From contig JAZRAA010000047.1 of the NCBI GenBank assembly GCA_045634325.1, forward strand, positions 10,038-74,037: a stretch of DNA of 64,000 nucleotides, given 5' to 3'. Under the pieces are notes generated by a model that ran no database searches, had not been told where the DNA came from, and worked only from the letters and a program-made list of their open reading frames with translations. Each line of letters begins with the position of its first letter. The stretch's first letter is position 1. Positions 41,176-49,365 of this stretch are shown one piece after another. A program made the position numbers and the translations under genes. Origin of the DNA: URNF01 sp045634325 (GTDB lineage Bacteria > Bacillota > Clostridia > Oscillospirales > Acutalibacteraceae).

Positions 41176-42195
41176 ATGAAAAAATTATCAGCAACCGTTT
41201 TTGTGCTACTATTTCGGATTTTTGGAATCATTGTATTGATTGTTGGTATCCGTTTAATAGGAGCAGGTATTTATAACTATATTGATGAACACAATCAGCA
41301 GGATTGGATTTCAACGACTGCTTATGTTGTTGATATAACAAGTGAATATTCAAGTTCCTCAAGACGAAACCCAAGCCACGTTCGTTTTGACATCACATAT
41401 CAATATGAGGTTGATGGAAAAGAATACTCTGACATTTTGCATAACAGGGATAAGGCTTTAGCGCTTGGAACACCTGTTAGCATCAAATACGATCCCGATA
41501 ATCATTCGGATTCAACAGACATATTAAAGCCAAGTCTACAAAATCTAATTGTATTTCTTGTGTGTGGTTTGGCTATAGGAACAGCAGGATTCTTTTTATC
41601 GGGTACGTGGGCTTTGATTCGTAAACTTCGGAGGAAAGGTAAACCGGAAGAAGGAGAAGAACTACCACCGGAGGAGTATGTAAAGCCTGAAGAAATAAAA
41701 CAAAAATCCCGAAATACTTTTAAGGCATTCCTTATCAGACTTGCTTTGGGTGCAATTGCTGTATGTGCAATTATTCTATCATCAAAATTGTTCCCCGGTA
41801 TTCAAGTAGTTGATGCAGAAAAGTTCATTGATGTTGTTGAAGCGAAAGGATATACCACTTCTGAAACAACTGACGAGTTAAGCCAAAGTTGGAAAGTCGG
41901 TTCAATGATGGAAAAGGCTGTTTCAATTAACGACGGAAATGTACGAATGGATTTTTGTGAGATGGATACCGCAGATAGTGCGGATGTTCTATATAACGCA
42001 ATGATACTTCCCGTGACAGATGGAGATGTGCGGGGTTTTGACGGAATGGTACATGAACTTGCATCTGCCGAAAATGCAGAGCTGTATGTCGCAAAAGTGC
42101 GTATCAGGGACACTATTATTTATGTTTCCGCAAAAGTTGAGTACAAAGAGGACGTGAAAGAAATTTTAGATACACTTGGATATTGGAAGGAATAA
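41176..42195 (+). CDS. DUF3592-type membrane protein
   Basis: 339 residues. An N-terminal helix (about 10-30) leads into WISTTAYVVDITSEYSSSSR, then VRFDITYQYEVDGKEYSDIL and GTPVSIKYDPDNHSDS, the pattern of DUF3592 proteins. A second helix (about 115-135), a charged linker and a third helix follow, and the C-terminal ~120 residues form an extracytoplasmic domain of unknown type. Starts 4 nt after the previous gene, so it is co-translated. Confidence 0.75.
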   Translation: MKKLSATVFVLLFRIFGIIVLIVGIRLIGAGIYNYIDEHNQQDWISTTAYVVDITSEYSSSSRRNPSHVRFDITYQYEVDGKEYSDILHNRDKALALGTPVSIKYDPDNHSDSTDILKPSLQNLIVFLVCGLAIGTAGFFLSGTWALIRKLRRKGKPEEGEELPPEEYVKPEEIKQKSRNTFKAFLIRLALGAIAVCAIILSSKLFPGIQVVDAEKFIDVVEAKGYTTSETTDELSQSWKVGSMMEKAVSINDGNVRMDFCEMDTADSADVLYNAMILPVTDGDVRGFDGMVHELASAENAELYVAKVRIRDTIIYVSAKVEYKEDVKEILDTLGYWKE

Positions 42196-42219
42196 GAACA
42201 ATAATATTTTACAAATAAG

Positions 42220-42248
42220 AGAGGCATCGCTTCGGCGGTGCCTTTTTG
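42220..42248 (+). terminator. Terminator after the DUF3592 gene
   Basis: AGGCATCGC-TTCG-GCGGTGCCT (9 bp, G-U pairs included, stable tetraloop) followed by TTTTT. Confidence 0.85.
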
Positions 42249-42267
42249 CTGAAAGGAGGTGACGAAA

Positions 42268-42588
42268 ATGGGATACCGAATCATAGAATACTGCGGCGAA
42301 AAATACAAACTGACTCCTAAATGGTATAAGCAATATTTATCTGCTTTGGAACTTATGAAAAAAGCAAAAGAAACAAATAAAGCTGAGCTTGACATTTCGG
42401 AGCTGGTGGACATTCGGGAGGTGAAAATTGATAGAAGCAAACCGCAATTAATACGGATTATTAGTTACATTAATCAGGTGAAGAATCCATATTGTTTCCG
42501 CGTTGGAAATTCAAAAGTGAGAGTTTCCTATGCCAACAAGGATGAATCTTTGAATGATTCATTTGTTGCAATGTTATCACATTTATAA
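42268..42588 (+). CDS. Small hypothetical protein, DUF6870-like
   Basis: 106 residues. The C-terminal part, SKPQLIRIISYINQVKNPYC, then FRVGNSKVRVSYANKDES, resembles a small family (I believe DUF6870) frequent on Clostridia mobile elements; I could not confirm the number. AAAGGAGGTG precedes ATG 42268; an in-frame GTG overlaps that site. It is separated from the upstream operon by a terminator. Confidence 0.65.
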   Translation: MGYRIIEYCGEKYKLTPKWYKQYLSALELMKKAKETNKAELDISELVDIREVKIDRSKPQLIRIISYINQVKNPYCFRVGNSKVRVSYANKDESLNDSFVAMLSHL

Positions 42589-42783
42589 CAAGAAAAAATT
42601 AAAAACAGTCCTATTATACATATTCTCTTAATACGAAAAAAGTCTCTTTTTCTTTCAAAAAAATAAAAGTAATGGAAAATCTGCTCATAATTTCTATAAA
42701 AAGTGTGATACTAACTAAGAACAAAAACAACAACCCGTCCCAGATAAGGATTTGGGTAGAGTAGTCATTGGGTAAAGTGCCAA

Positions 42784-42808
42784 AAACCCGCATAAACACT
42801 GGGCTTTT
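42784..42808 (+). repeat. 25-bp motif, copy 3
   Basis: AAACCCGCATAAACACTGGG followed by CTTTT; flanked by the CATTGGGT/ACCCAATG inverted pair. Confidence 0.8.
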
Positions 42809-42918
42809 GTAGAATTTTTAAGATTTTGATGCGAACCCAATGTGTCCAGTTAGGACAAAAAACACTTGCCATATACTTTATGGAACGAGATTGAATTTGA
42901 GCAAACCAAAAACGCTGA

Positions 42919-42943
42919 AAACCCGCATAAATACTGGGATTTT
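42919..42943 (+). repeat. 25-bp motif, copy 4
   Basis: AAACCCGCATAAATACTGGG followed by ATTTT, 37 bp before the spoVT ATG and 135 bp after copy 3. Confidence 0.8.
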
Positions 42944-42979
42944 GGCACATTTTTAGAGTAGAGAAAAGGAGTAAAATAT

Positions 42980-43519
42980 ATGAAGGCAACAGGAATAGTT
43001 CGTAGAATAGATGATTTGGGCAGAGTTGTTATCCCCAAGGAAATCCGTCGCACCATTCGTATCAGAGAAGGCGACCCGCTGGAGATTTTTACCGACAATG
43101 ACGGCGAGGTGGTGTTCAAAAAATATTCGCCGGTGGGCGAATTGTCGCCGTTTGCGGTGCAATACGCCGACGTACTGTCCCGCGCGTGCGGGATGACGGT
43201 GCTCATTTGTGACCGTGACCAAGTGGTCGCTGCTGCGGGGAACAACCGCAAAGAGTTTCTCGACCGCCGCATTTCCGCTTCGCTCGAAGAGTCCATGGAA
43301 AACCGCCAGACCCACGTCGCACAAGCGGGTGGCAATCGCTTGCAACCCGTGGAGGGAATGGAACGCACCGCTGCCGTGGCGGTGCCCATCCTGGCATCCG
43401 GTGATATTACCGGTGCGGTGTGCATGCTGCAACCCGAAAGCGGCACCGTGCCGAGCGAAGGGGACGTTAAGTTAGCACAAGTCGCCGCCGCATTCCTCGG
43501 CAAACAAATGGAGAGCTAA
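42980..43519 (+). CDS. spoVT: Stage V sporulation protein T
   Basis: 179 residues, normal for SpoVT, the AbrB-like regulator acting late in forespore development. N-terminal swapped-hairpin DNA-binding domain: MKATGIVRRIDDLGRVVIPK, then EIRRTIRIREGD. The C-terminal GAF-like domain follows from about residue 55. AAAAGGAG precedes the ATG. GC content rises sharply within the first codons, so the gene body is native while its upstream DNA is AT-rich accessory sequence. Confidence 0.95.
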   Translation: MKATGIVRRIDDLGRVVIPKEIRRTIRIREGDPLEIFTDNDGEVVFKKYSPVGELSPFAVQYADVLSRACGMTVLICDRDQVVAAAGNNRKEFLDRRISASLEESMENRQTHVAQAGGNRLQPVEGMERTAAVAVPILASGDITGAVCMLQPESGTVPSEGDVKLAQVAAAFLGKQMES

Positions 43520-43557
43520 AAAGAGGGAGAATGACAAAGTCATTCTCCCTCTTTTAT
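43517..43557. terminator. Bidirectional terminator between spoVT and rsmI
   Basis: Perfect stem AAAAGAGGGAGAATGAC/GTCATTCTCCCTCTTTT with loop AAA, shared by the convergent genes. Confidence 0.93.
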
Positions 43558-44385
43558 CATTTCTTTATAAATTTCATTCTTGCGCAAGCCGGTGTCGGTA
43601 GCCGCTTGTTTTGCCGCCGCGGCGGGTGACATCCCATCCGCTACATATTCCTGCGCCAAGCACACCGCCTGTTCCAGCGAAAAGCCGCTTTCCTTTTGCT
43701 TTTCTGCCCCGCCGACAATCACCACGAACTCGCCACGTGGTGCAGTCGTTTCATACATTTCAATCGCCGCCGACAAGGTGGTGCGCACCACCTGTTCGTG
43801 AATTTTGGTCAATTCCCTTACCAGTGCTATCGGGCGGTCACCGAAACACGCAAGCATATCCCGCAAGGTCGCTTGCAACTTATGCGGTGCTTCATAAAAA
43901 ATCATGGTGCGGGTTTCATTGCGCAATTCTTCCAAATGTTCACGGCGCACCCGTTTGGTCGTGCTCAAAAAACCCTCAAACGTGAATCTGCCAGCAGGCA
44001 TACCCGAAAGGGCAAGCGCCGTCACCAGTGCGCACGGACCCGGCACGATACCGACGGGAAGTTGCTTTTCATAGCACAGCCGCACCAAATCTTCACCGGG
44101 GTCGGAGATAGCGGGCAAGCCCGCATCACTCACCAAAACACCGTTCTCCCCCGCCGCCAACCGTGCGCAAATTTCCTCGCCACGTGCGTGTTTATTATGT
44201 TCATGGTAACTGACAAGTGTTTTCTTGATACCGAAATGATTGAGCAAATGGAGGGTCACCCGTGTATCTTCCGCGGCAATAAAATCCGCCTCTTGCAACG
44301 CTTCCAAAGCGCGCGGGGAAACATCCGATAAATTACCGATAGGGGTGCCAACCAACGTCAATCTTCCGCAATTGTTTTGTTCCAT
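43540..44385 (-). CDS. rsmI: 16S rRNA (cytidine-1402-2'-O)-methyltransferase RsmI
   Basis: 281 residues. It shows LTLVGTPIGNLSDVSPRALE, ADFIAAEDTRVTLHLLNHF, VLVSDAGLPAISDPGEDLVR and VPGPCALVTALALSGMP, the classic RsmI series in the tetrapyrrole-methylase fold. It uses S-adenosylmethionine to methylate the 2'-OH of C1402. GGAG lies 6 nt before ATG 44385; an ATG four codons upstream has no ribosome site. It follows the tRNA methyltransferase gene by 15 nt. Confidence 0.95.
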   Translation of the reverse strand: MEQNNCGRLTLVGTPIGNLSDVSPRALEALQEADFIAAEDTRVTLHLLNHFGIKKTLVSYHEHNKHARGEEICARLAAGENGVLVSDAGLPAISDPGEDLVRLCYEKQLPVGIVPGPCALVTALALSGMPAGRFTFEGFLSTTKRVRREHLEELRNETRTMIFYEAPHKLQATLRDMLACFGDRPIALVRELTKIHEQVVRTTLSAAIEMYETTAPRGEFVVIVGGAEKQKESGFSLEQAVCLAQEYVADGMSPAAAAKQAATDTGLRKNEIYKEMIKEGE

Positions 44386-44400
44386 ATGATTCTCCATGTT

Positions 44401-45105
44401 TTAACGGCTATATGCGCCGTAAATATATGCGTGGGTCTGCGGGTCGGTGAGTTGCCACGGCACTGCCACATCCAGCCCCTCTTTCCCGCCTTTGACCGCT
44501 TCCACCAACACCAAAAACGGTGCTGCTTCGGCGCGTTGTTGTACCAAACGCATGCGTTTGGGTTCGAGACCGTTTTGCCGCATCGCCGCAAACAAATCGG
44601 GCAACTGCGACGGGCGATGACACACGCACAGTTTCCCGCCGTAACGCAACGTCCACGCCGCCGCCTTGCACATACAAGGCAAGGTGTTTTCATCTGCGTG
44701 CCGTGCGATTTTGCGGGCAGGGCTGTCGTTTTGTTTGCCGCTGCCTTTGGGAAAATACGGCGGGTTACACAACACCCTGTCAAATTGACCCATCGGCAAC
44801 ATATCCGCATAGTCCCGCCAATCTGCTTGCAAAAATTCTATCGTTTTGGTTCCGTTTTGGGTTTTTGCGGTTTGACACAAAGCAATAGCCTCGGCTTGTA
44901 TATCCACGCCCAGCGTGTAGGTGGGCGGATGCGGGCGGGTTTGTAATATAAACGGAATGATACCGCAACCCGTACCTAAATCGCAAACCTTTTCTCCCGC
45001 TTTTTGTGGTGCGCCGAATGCGGCGAGCACCAAGGCATCGGTACCAAAACAAAAATCGGGTGTCTGCGCAACAGCCAGACCACCGCCTATATCCTCCAAC
45101 CGCAT
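44401..45105 (-). CDS. tRNA1(Val) (adenine-37-N6)-methyltransferase-like protein
   Basis: 234 residues. Begins MRLEDIGGGLAVAQTPDFCF and carries FGTDALVLAAF, the SAM motif VCDLGTGCGIIPFIL and the adenine/N6-type active-site motif CNPPYF, all features of the TrmN6/YfiC family in Firmicutes, often beside rsmI as here. AGGTGG lies upstream of ATG 45105; the frame is open for 90 codons further up but those codons run through the ferredoxin terminator. Confidence 0.88.
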   Translation of the reverse strand: MRLEDIGGGLAVAQTPDFCFGTDALVLAAFGAPQKAGEKVCDLGTGCGIIPFILQTRPHPPTYTLGVDIQAEAIALCQTAKTQNGTKTIEFLQADWRDYADMLPMGQFDRVLCNPPYFPKGSGKQNDSPARKIARHADENTLPCMCKAAAWTLRYGGKLCVCHRPSQLPDLFAAMRQNGLEPKRMRLVQQRAEAAPFLVLVEAVKGGKEGLDVAVPWQLTDPQTHAYIYGAYSR

Positions 45106-45120
45106 ATCGTCACCACCTAT

Positions 45121-45157
45121 AAAACAAATTGCCGAACAGCACGTGCTGTTCGGCAAT
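45121..45157 (-). terminator. Terminator of the ferredoxin gene
   Basis: 13-bp stem TTGCCGAACAGCA/TGCTGTTCGGCAA with a CG loop, followed on the minus strand by TTTGTTTT. Confidence 0.92.
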
Positions 45158-45169
45158 CCATTGTTAGAC

Positions 45170-45340
45170 TTATTCTGCCTGAGCAGCACCAACCGGGCAA
45201 GCGTCAGCGCAAGCACCGCAATCGATGCAAGTGTCAGCGTCGATGACATATTTGCCGTCGCCTTCGGTGATTGCCTCAACGGGGCAGCCTTCAGCGCAAG
45301 CGCCGCAAGCAATGCAATCATCAGTAATCTTATAGGCCAT
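45170..45340 (-). CDS. 2[4Fe-4S] ferredoxin
   Basis: 56 residues: MAYKITDDCIACGACAEGCP followed by a second cluster motif CIDCGACADACP. Two CxxCxxCxxxCP motifs bind two [4Fe-4S] clusters, as in clostridial ferredoxin, the low-potential carrier that feeds [FeFe] hydrogenase. Start ATG 45340 with AGGAGGTG 9 nt upstream. Monocistronic, with its own promoter and terminator. Confidence 0.96.
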   Translation of the reverse strand: MAYKITDDCIACGACAEGCPVEAITEGDGKYVIDADTCIDCGACADACPVGAAQAE

Positions 45341-45370
45341 GAAGAGCACCTCCTATTACTTAGTACAATT

Positions 45371-45398
45371 ATCATAGCACATTTTCTTAAAAATGCAA
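45371..45398 (-). promoter_or_regulatory. Promoter of the ferredoxin gene
   Basis: On the minus strand TTGCAT (45393-45398), 16-nt spacer, TATGAT (45371-45376), about 30 nt before the ATG. Confidence 0.65.
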
Positions 45399-45420
45399 GT
45401 TTTTTTGAAAATATTACCGC

Positions 45421-46272
45421 TTATTCTTCTTCGGCAGGTGCGGGCGCATCGTTGCCTTTGCCACGCCGCAACACCGTCACGTCGTCACGACTGACCGTCA
45501 TTGGCGGGGAATCGGGGGCTTTATCCAGTCGCACTTTGAGCAAACCCGAAAGGGTGTTGGCTTCGGTGACAACGCCTTTGCCTTCCGCCGTATTGACCAA
45601 AGAGCCTAAACGCGGGGTGAGTTTCAACAATTCCTCATACGTGTTCTGCTCATATTTGAGACAGCACATCAATCTGCCGCAACTGCCCGAAATTTTGGTG
45701 GGGTTTAAAGACAAACCCTGTTCTTTTGCCATTTTGATGGACACCGGTTGAAAATCCGGCAAGAATTGTGCACAACAAAACGGTCTGCCGCAAATGCCGA
45801 TACCGCCGAGGATTTTCGCTTCGTCACGCACGCCAATTTGGCGCAGTTCAATACGCATACGGAACACGCCCGCCAAATCTTTCACCAGTTCACGAAAGTC
45901 CACACGTCCGTCAGCGGTGAAATAGAACAAGATTTTGGAATTGTCTGCGGTATATTCCGCATCCACCAATTTCATCTCGAGGTTGTGTTCTGCGATTTTC
46001 TTCTGACAGGTCGCCATCGCACGACGTTCTTTTTCACGATTTTCTTCCGCTCTGCGAATATCCTCTGCGTTGGCAGGGCGCAACACCGGTTTGAGCGGTG
46101 CAGTCAATTTCGCATCGGGGATATCACGGCATGCGGCAACCACTTCGCCACATTCTACGCCGCGAGCGGTTTCCACCACCACTTTATCGCCTACCTGCGG
46201 GCGCAACTCTCCCGCGGCAAAGTCATATACTTTTCCGTTATCACGAAAACGGATACTGACAATGAGTGCCAT
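45421..46272 (-). CDS. ricT: PSP1-domain protein RicT (YaaT)
   Basis: 283 residues. The Cys-rich core GIGICGRPFCCAQFLPDF and KISGSCGRLMCCLKYEQ is the PSP1/YaaT signature. In B. subtilis RicT (YaaT) with RicA and RicF promotes Spo0A phosphorylation and RNase Y-dependent RNA maturation and binds iron-sulphur clusters. It follows holB by 13 nt, the same holB-yaaT order as in B. subtilis. The C-terminus ends in an acidic tail. Confidence 0.93.
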   Translation of the reverse strand: MALIVSIRFRDNGKVYDFAAGELRPQVGDKVVVETARGVECGEVVAACRDIPDAKLTAPLKPVLRPANAEDIRRAEENREKERRAMATCQKKIAEHNLEMKLVDAEYTADNSKILFYFTADGRVDFRELVKDLAGVFRMRIELRQIGVRDEAKILGGIGICGRPFCCAQFLPDFQPVSIKMAKEQGLSLNPTKISGSCGRLMCCLKYEQNTYEELLKLTPRLGSLVNTAEGKGVVTEANTLSGLLKVRLDKAPDSPPMTVSRDDVTVLRRGKGNDAPAPAEEE

Positions 46273-46285
46273 ATATTTTCAACTC

Positions 46286-47275
46286 CTATACCACCGCCGC
46301 ACGCAATCGTGCGCACAGACGGGTCAGCAATATTGCTCCATTCATATTCCGCAACTGCGAAAGTTGCAGTTGTTCGATTTCCTGTACCAAAGCGGTGAGC
46401 TTTTGCCCGCTCAACCGTGCGGCAAGTTCTCTCGCAACATCGGGTGCGGCGGACAACGTGCTTGTCCCGCCGTAATGCAAAATCAGCGCATCTCTGAAAA
46501 TCAACTGCAAAGCGTTCAAAACCCCGCTCACAGCCGCTTTATCCTTTTCCAGAACCGCCGTTTCCTGCATCAGCGCCCATTCTTGTGGTTGCAACAATGC
46601 ACGTGCAATTTTAGGGGCGGTTTCCAACACTTTGGTGAGCGTGTCATCCGACACATCGGTTAACGCTCTGCCAATCACGCCGCCCGAAACGGCAAACGCA
46701 CGTTTTAAAGTCTGTTCATCCGCTTCCGGCAACCGTTCTTTTAACAAAGGATACGCCTGTTCCCATTCCACGCCGGACAACGTGACCGTTTGAACACGGG
46801 AACAAATCGTAGACAGCATTTGCGCACGGCTTTCGCAAGTGAGTATGAAAATCAAGTGTGCGGGCGGTTCTTCCAAAATTTTGAGCAAGGCATTTTGCGC
46901 TTGTGGTGTCATGGTGTGTGCATCACACAAAATAAACACACGCACCGCCGCTTCATTGGGCTTAACGTATGCATTGTCCCGCAACGCACGCACACGGTCA
47001 ATGTGAAACGATTTATTACCGCCTTCGCCGCTGATTTCTTCAATATCGGGGTGGATACCCTTCTCCGCTTTACGACAATTCTCACAAACGCCGCAAGGCG
47101 CATCATTTTCCCCGCACACCGCCACACGAGCCAACAGACGCGCCAGCGTTTTTTTACCGCTGCCCGCAGGGCCTTCTATCAACAAGGCATGCGGAAAACG
47201 CCCTGCCGCTATATCCACAGACAGCTGGTGCAAGGCGTTTTGATTACCTACAAAACCGGGGAATACTCTATCCAT
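46286..47275 (-). CDS. holB: DNA polymerase III delta' subunit
   Basis: 329 residues. MDRVFPGFVGNQNALHQL leads to the P-loop EGPAGSGKKTLARL, then the four-Cys zinc module (C...CGVCENCRKAEKGIHPDI) and LLKILEEPPAHLIFILTC, the standard delta' AAA+ features. It is part of the clamp loader. Start choice is uncertain: ATGs at 47290 and 47284 are in frame, but the predicted transcript starts near 47296, which favours 47275. No strong ribosome site is seen. Confidence 0.9.
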   Translation of the reverse strand: MDRVFPGFVGNQNALHQLSVDIAAGRFPHALLIEGPAGSGKKTLARLLARVAVCGENDAPCGVCENCRKAEKGIHPDIEEISGEGGNKSFHIDRVRALRDNAYVKPNEAAVRVFILCDAHTMTPQAQNALLKILEEPPAHLIFILTCESRAQMLSTICSRVQTVTLSGVEWEQAYPLLKERLPEADEQTLKRAFAVSGGVIGRALTDVSDDTLTKVLETAPKIARALLQPQEWALMQETAVLEKDKAAVSGVLNALQLIFRDALILHYGGTSTLSAAPDVARELAARLSGQKLTALVQEIEQLQLSQLRNMNGAILLTRLCARLRAAVV

Positions 47276-47302
47276 ACTTCTCATATCCATTCACTTATCA
47301 AC

Positions 47303-47331
47303 AGTATACTATATGTTTTAGACGGTTACAA
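47303..47331 (-). promoter_or_regulatory. Promoter of holB-ricT
   Basis: On the minus strand TTGTAA (47326-47331), 17-nt spacer, TATACT (47303-47308). Confidence 0.6.
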
Positions 47332-47357
47332 GTGTTTTTTACGGCAAGACCGTGCTT

Positions 47358-48482
47358 TTAAAACACCAACCAACCATTAGGCAAATAGCGTGCGCCCGCA
47401 GGTCCGCACGGCTTGTTAATCAGTTCGTTGTTGAGCACCACGGTGGTGGAAGAACCGCCGTCGATGTTAGCGGCGGTAACCGCACCGTATTCCCACATAA
47501 TGTCGGTCACGGTACGCATATTGGCACCAATCATACCCGTTTGTCTGCCATCAATTGCGAGCAACAGCACCGTGCCGTCTGCCGTTTGTCCGATAGCGGC
47601 ACGCGGGTCTTTGCCGCCCGCGGCACCATAGGTATTCGCACGCTGACCGTTGATAATCAAAAACGGCTTGAAGGCAATCGCATCACGTATGCGGTTGTCG
47701 ATAATTTCCTGTTTGGTGAATTGGCCGAGCACCAGCACGTTGTCCTCGTTGAAACCGATGACGTTATACGTGGAAAGGCTGCTGTCGGCATACAAAATCT
47801 CACCGTCTTTGACACAAAGCTGGGTGGGATAACTGCCAAGTCCATGGCCGCCTTCATCCACGAAGCCGCCGGCATTGATGCCCGCAACGGCACCCAAACG
47901 TTCACAAATGGACTGCAATTTTTCGCCACGTTTGCCGCTTACCATAAAGTTCTCGCACAATCCCAGTCGCACACGGGACGGGTCTTTGACACGAATGAGA
48001 CGTGCCACGTACTCATCGTCGGTGATTTGCAAAACGTCCATACCCTCTTCTTCATAGATGGTGGTGACGTTATAGCCGCCGGAGGTGGGACGTGCCGTGG
48101 TAGCCGCAGTGGTGGTAGCCTCGGTCGTGGTAGCCGCAGCTTGCGTACTCGCTGTCGTTCCCGCCGTGGTGCTGCTTTGCGTTGTGGTGCCAATTTGGAT
48201 GAGTGCCGTATCGGTAGAGCCTTCCGGCTGTTCCACACGGTTTTCTTCTACCACACGATTGATGGTCTCTTCCGAGAAAAAGGTGGTCGCCAACCATGGA
48301 TTAGACGTGTGCAGTGTCATCAAAATATATTGGGTACGCATTTGGGGGAACAGCGGCGTATAAAACATAATGAGGAAAAACGCCACCGCCGCCGCCAGCA
48401 CACCGCCAAGGGAAATGCCCGCCCATTTCAAAATTTTGAGCAACAATGTCAACCTCTGTCGCTTTTGTGCATGTTTTGCCAT
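47358..48482 (-). CDS. Membrane-anchored phosphodiester glycosidase (NAGPA) family protein
   Basis: 374 residues. A cytoplasmic basic N-terminus, one membrane helix (about 20-42), a Thr/Ala-rich linker (about 95-135), then the NAGPA domain with GAVAGINAGGFVDEGGHG, DPRAAIGQTADGTVLLLAID and TAANIDGGSSTTVVLN (the catalytic-site region). Bacterial members may cleave phosphodiester-linked sugars from wall polymers. Faces holB tail-to-head on the same strand with only a 75-nt gap. Confidence 0.9.
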   Translation of the reverse strand: MAKHAQKRQRLTLLLKILKWAGISLGGVLAAAVAFFLIMFYTPLFPQMRTQYILMTLHTSNPWLATTFFSEETINRVVEENRVEQPEGSTDTALIQIGTTTQSSTTAGTTASTQAAATTTEATTTAATTARPTSGGYNVTTIYEEEGMDVLQITDDEYVARLIRVKDPSRVRLGLCENFMVSGKRGEKLQSICERLGAVAGINAGGFVDEGGHGLGSYPTQLCVKDGEILYADSSLSTYNVIGFNEDNVLVLGQFTKQEIIDNRIRDAIAFKPFLIINGQRANTYGAAGGKDPRAAIGQTADGTVLLLAIDGRQTGMIGANMRTVTDIMWEYGAVTAANIDGGSSTTVVLNNELINKPCGPAGARYLPNGWLVF

Positions 48483-48558
48483 ATATAAAAACCTCTTTTA
48501 TTTTTTCTTTCAGTATAGCATATCTCCGCTGTGCTGTGCAAGAGGCATTTCCTACCGA

Positions 48559-49248
48559 CTAGCCAAAGCATTCAAATCGTGCACGCAACTTTAAAAGCGC
48601 TTTGGTTTCAATGCGAGATACATATGAACGAGAAATACCAAGCAAAGCCGCTACTTCACGTTGCGGCAACGCCTTGCCGCCAACGCCGTATCGCAAACAG
48701 ATGATCTGTTGTTCACGTGGGGTGAGAGATTGCTTGATGTAGGTGGCAAGTTTTTCACTGCTCACCTTCAGTTCCACCTGCAACGCCAAATCATTTTCAT
48801 CCGCCAACACATCCAGTAGCGTCAACGGTTGCCCTTCCTTATCCGTATCAATCGGTTCGGACAATGACACGTCTTTTGCGAATTTTTTGCTTGCCCGAAA
48901 ATGCATCAAGATTTCATTTTCAATACAACGAGAGGCATACGGCGCCAATCGTTTGCTTTTGGAATAGTCAAACGTATCCACCGCCTTAATCAAACCAAAC
49001 GTGCCGATGGAGACCAAATCTTCTTGGTCTTTTGCGCCCGCATAATATTTTTTGATGATATGCGCCACCAAACGCAAATTATGTTCAATCAAAATATTGC
49101 GAGCGGTGATATCCCCCCGCTCATGAAATGCGGTGAAATGCGCTTTTTCCTCCTCTGCGGTGAGCGGTCTGGGGAAACTGCCGCCCGACACCACGTGCAA
49201 CACCATATAAAACATACCGCAAAAAACTTCCCATAACAGTTGCAACAT
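48559..49248 (-). CDS. sigK: RNA polymerase sporulation sigma factor SigK, uninterrupted
   Basis: 229 residues, full length. Region 2 is RNILIEHNLRLVAHIIKKYY with DQEDLVSIGTFGLIKAVDTF; region 4 is LTPREQQIICLRYGVG and REVAALLGISRSYVSRIETK. The hydrophobic N-terminus (MLQLLWEVFCGMFYMVLHVV) fits a SigK pro-sequence. AAGGAG lies 9 nt before ATG 49248; an ATG three codons earlier abuts it. The gene is continuous, so no skin-type element interrupts it as in B. subtilis. Confidence 0.95.
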   Translation of the reverse strand: MLQLLWEVFCGMFYMVLHVVSGGSFPRPLTAEEEKAHFTAFHERGDITARNILIEHNLRLVAHIIKKYYAGAKDQEDLVSIGTFGLIKAVDTFDYSKSKRLAPYASRCIENEILMHFRASKKFAKDVSLSEPIDTDKEGQPLTLLDVLADENDLALQVELKVSSEKLATYIKQSLTPREQQIICLRYGVGGKALPQREVAALLGISRSYVSRIETKALLKLRARFECFG

Positions 49249-49310
49249 ATCCGTCATCTCCTTTTTAACCCATTGTATGCAACCGTCGGTCTGTCCTACG
49301 CATAAAAACG

Positions 49311-49339
49311 TTGTACTCATATGTGAGCTGTGCTATACT
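49311..49339 (+). promoter_or_regulatory. Promoter of the HAD phosphatase gene
   Basis: TTGTAC (49311-49316), 17-nt spacer, TATACT (49334-49339), about 27 nt before the ATG. Confidence 0.65.
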
Positions 49340-49365
49340 GCTTTATGTGATACAGTTTGGAGGAG

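Larger units (their letters stand above)
42589..42979. other. Intergenic region upstream of spoVT with motif copies 3 and 4
   Basis: AT-rich, no gene. Contains the third and fourth copies of the 25-bp motif, an inverted pair CATTGGGT/ACCCAATG (42766-42773 and 42835-42842) around the third copy, and the spoVT ribosome site. The native spoVT promoter is not obvious, as expected if the gene has been cut from its original upstream DNA. Confidence 0.65.

Noticed and set aside
27430..42979. An integrase, transposase or conjugation gene inside the accessory region
   Set aside because: I looked for recombinase, relaxase and coupling-protein features among all gene products and found none, so no complete mobile element is claimed.
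42614..42989. Short minus-strand frames upstream of spoVT with NPSIYAGF/KPSVYAGF peptides
   Set aside because: The peptides come from the 25-bp motif copies; there is no start context, and the frames stop at random.
48559..49248. A skin-type interruption of sigK
   Set aside because: The reading frame is continuous from regions 2 to 4.
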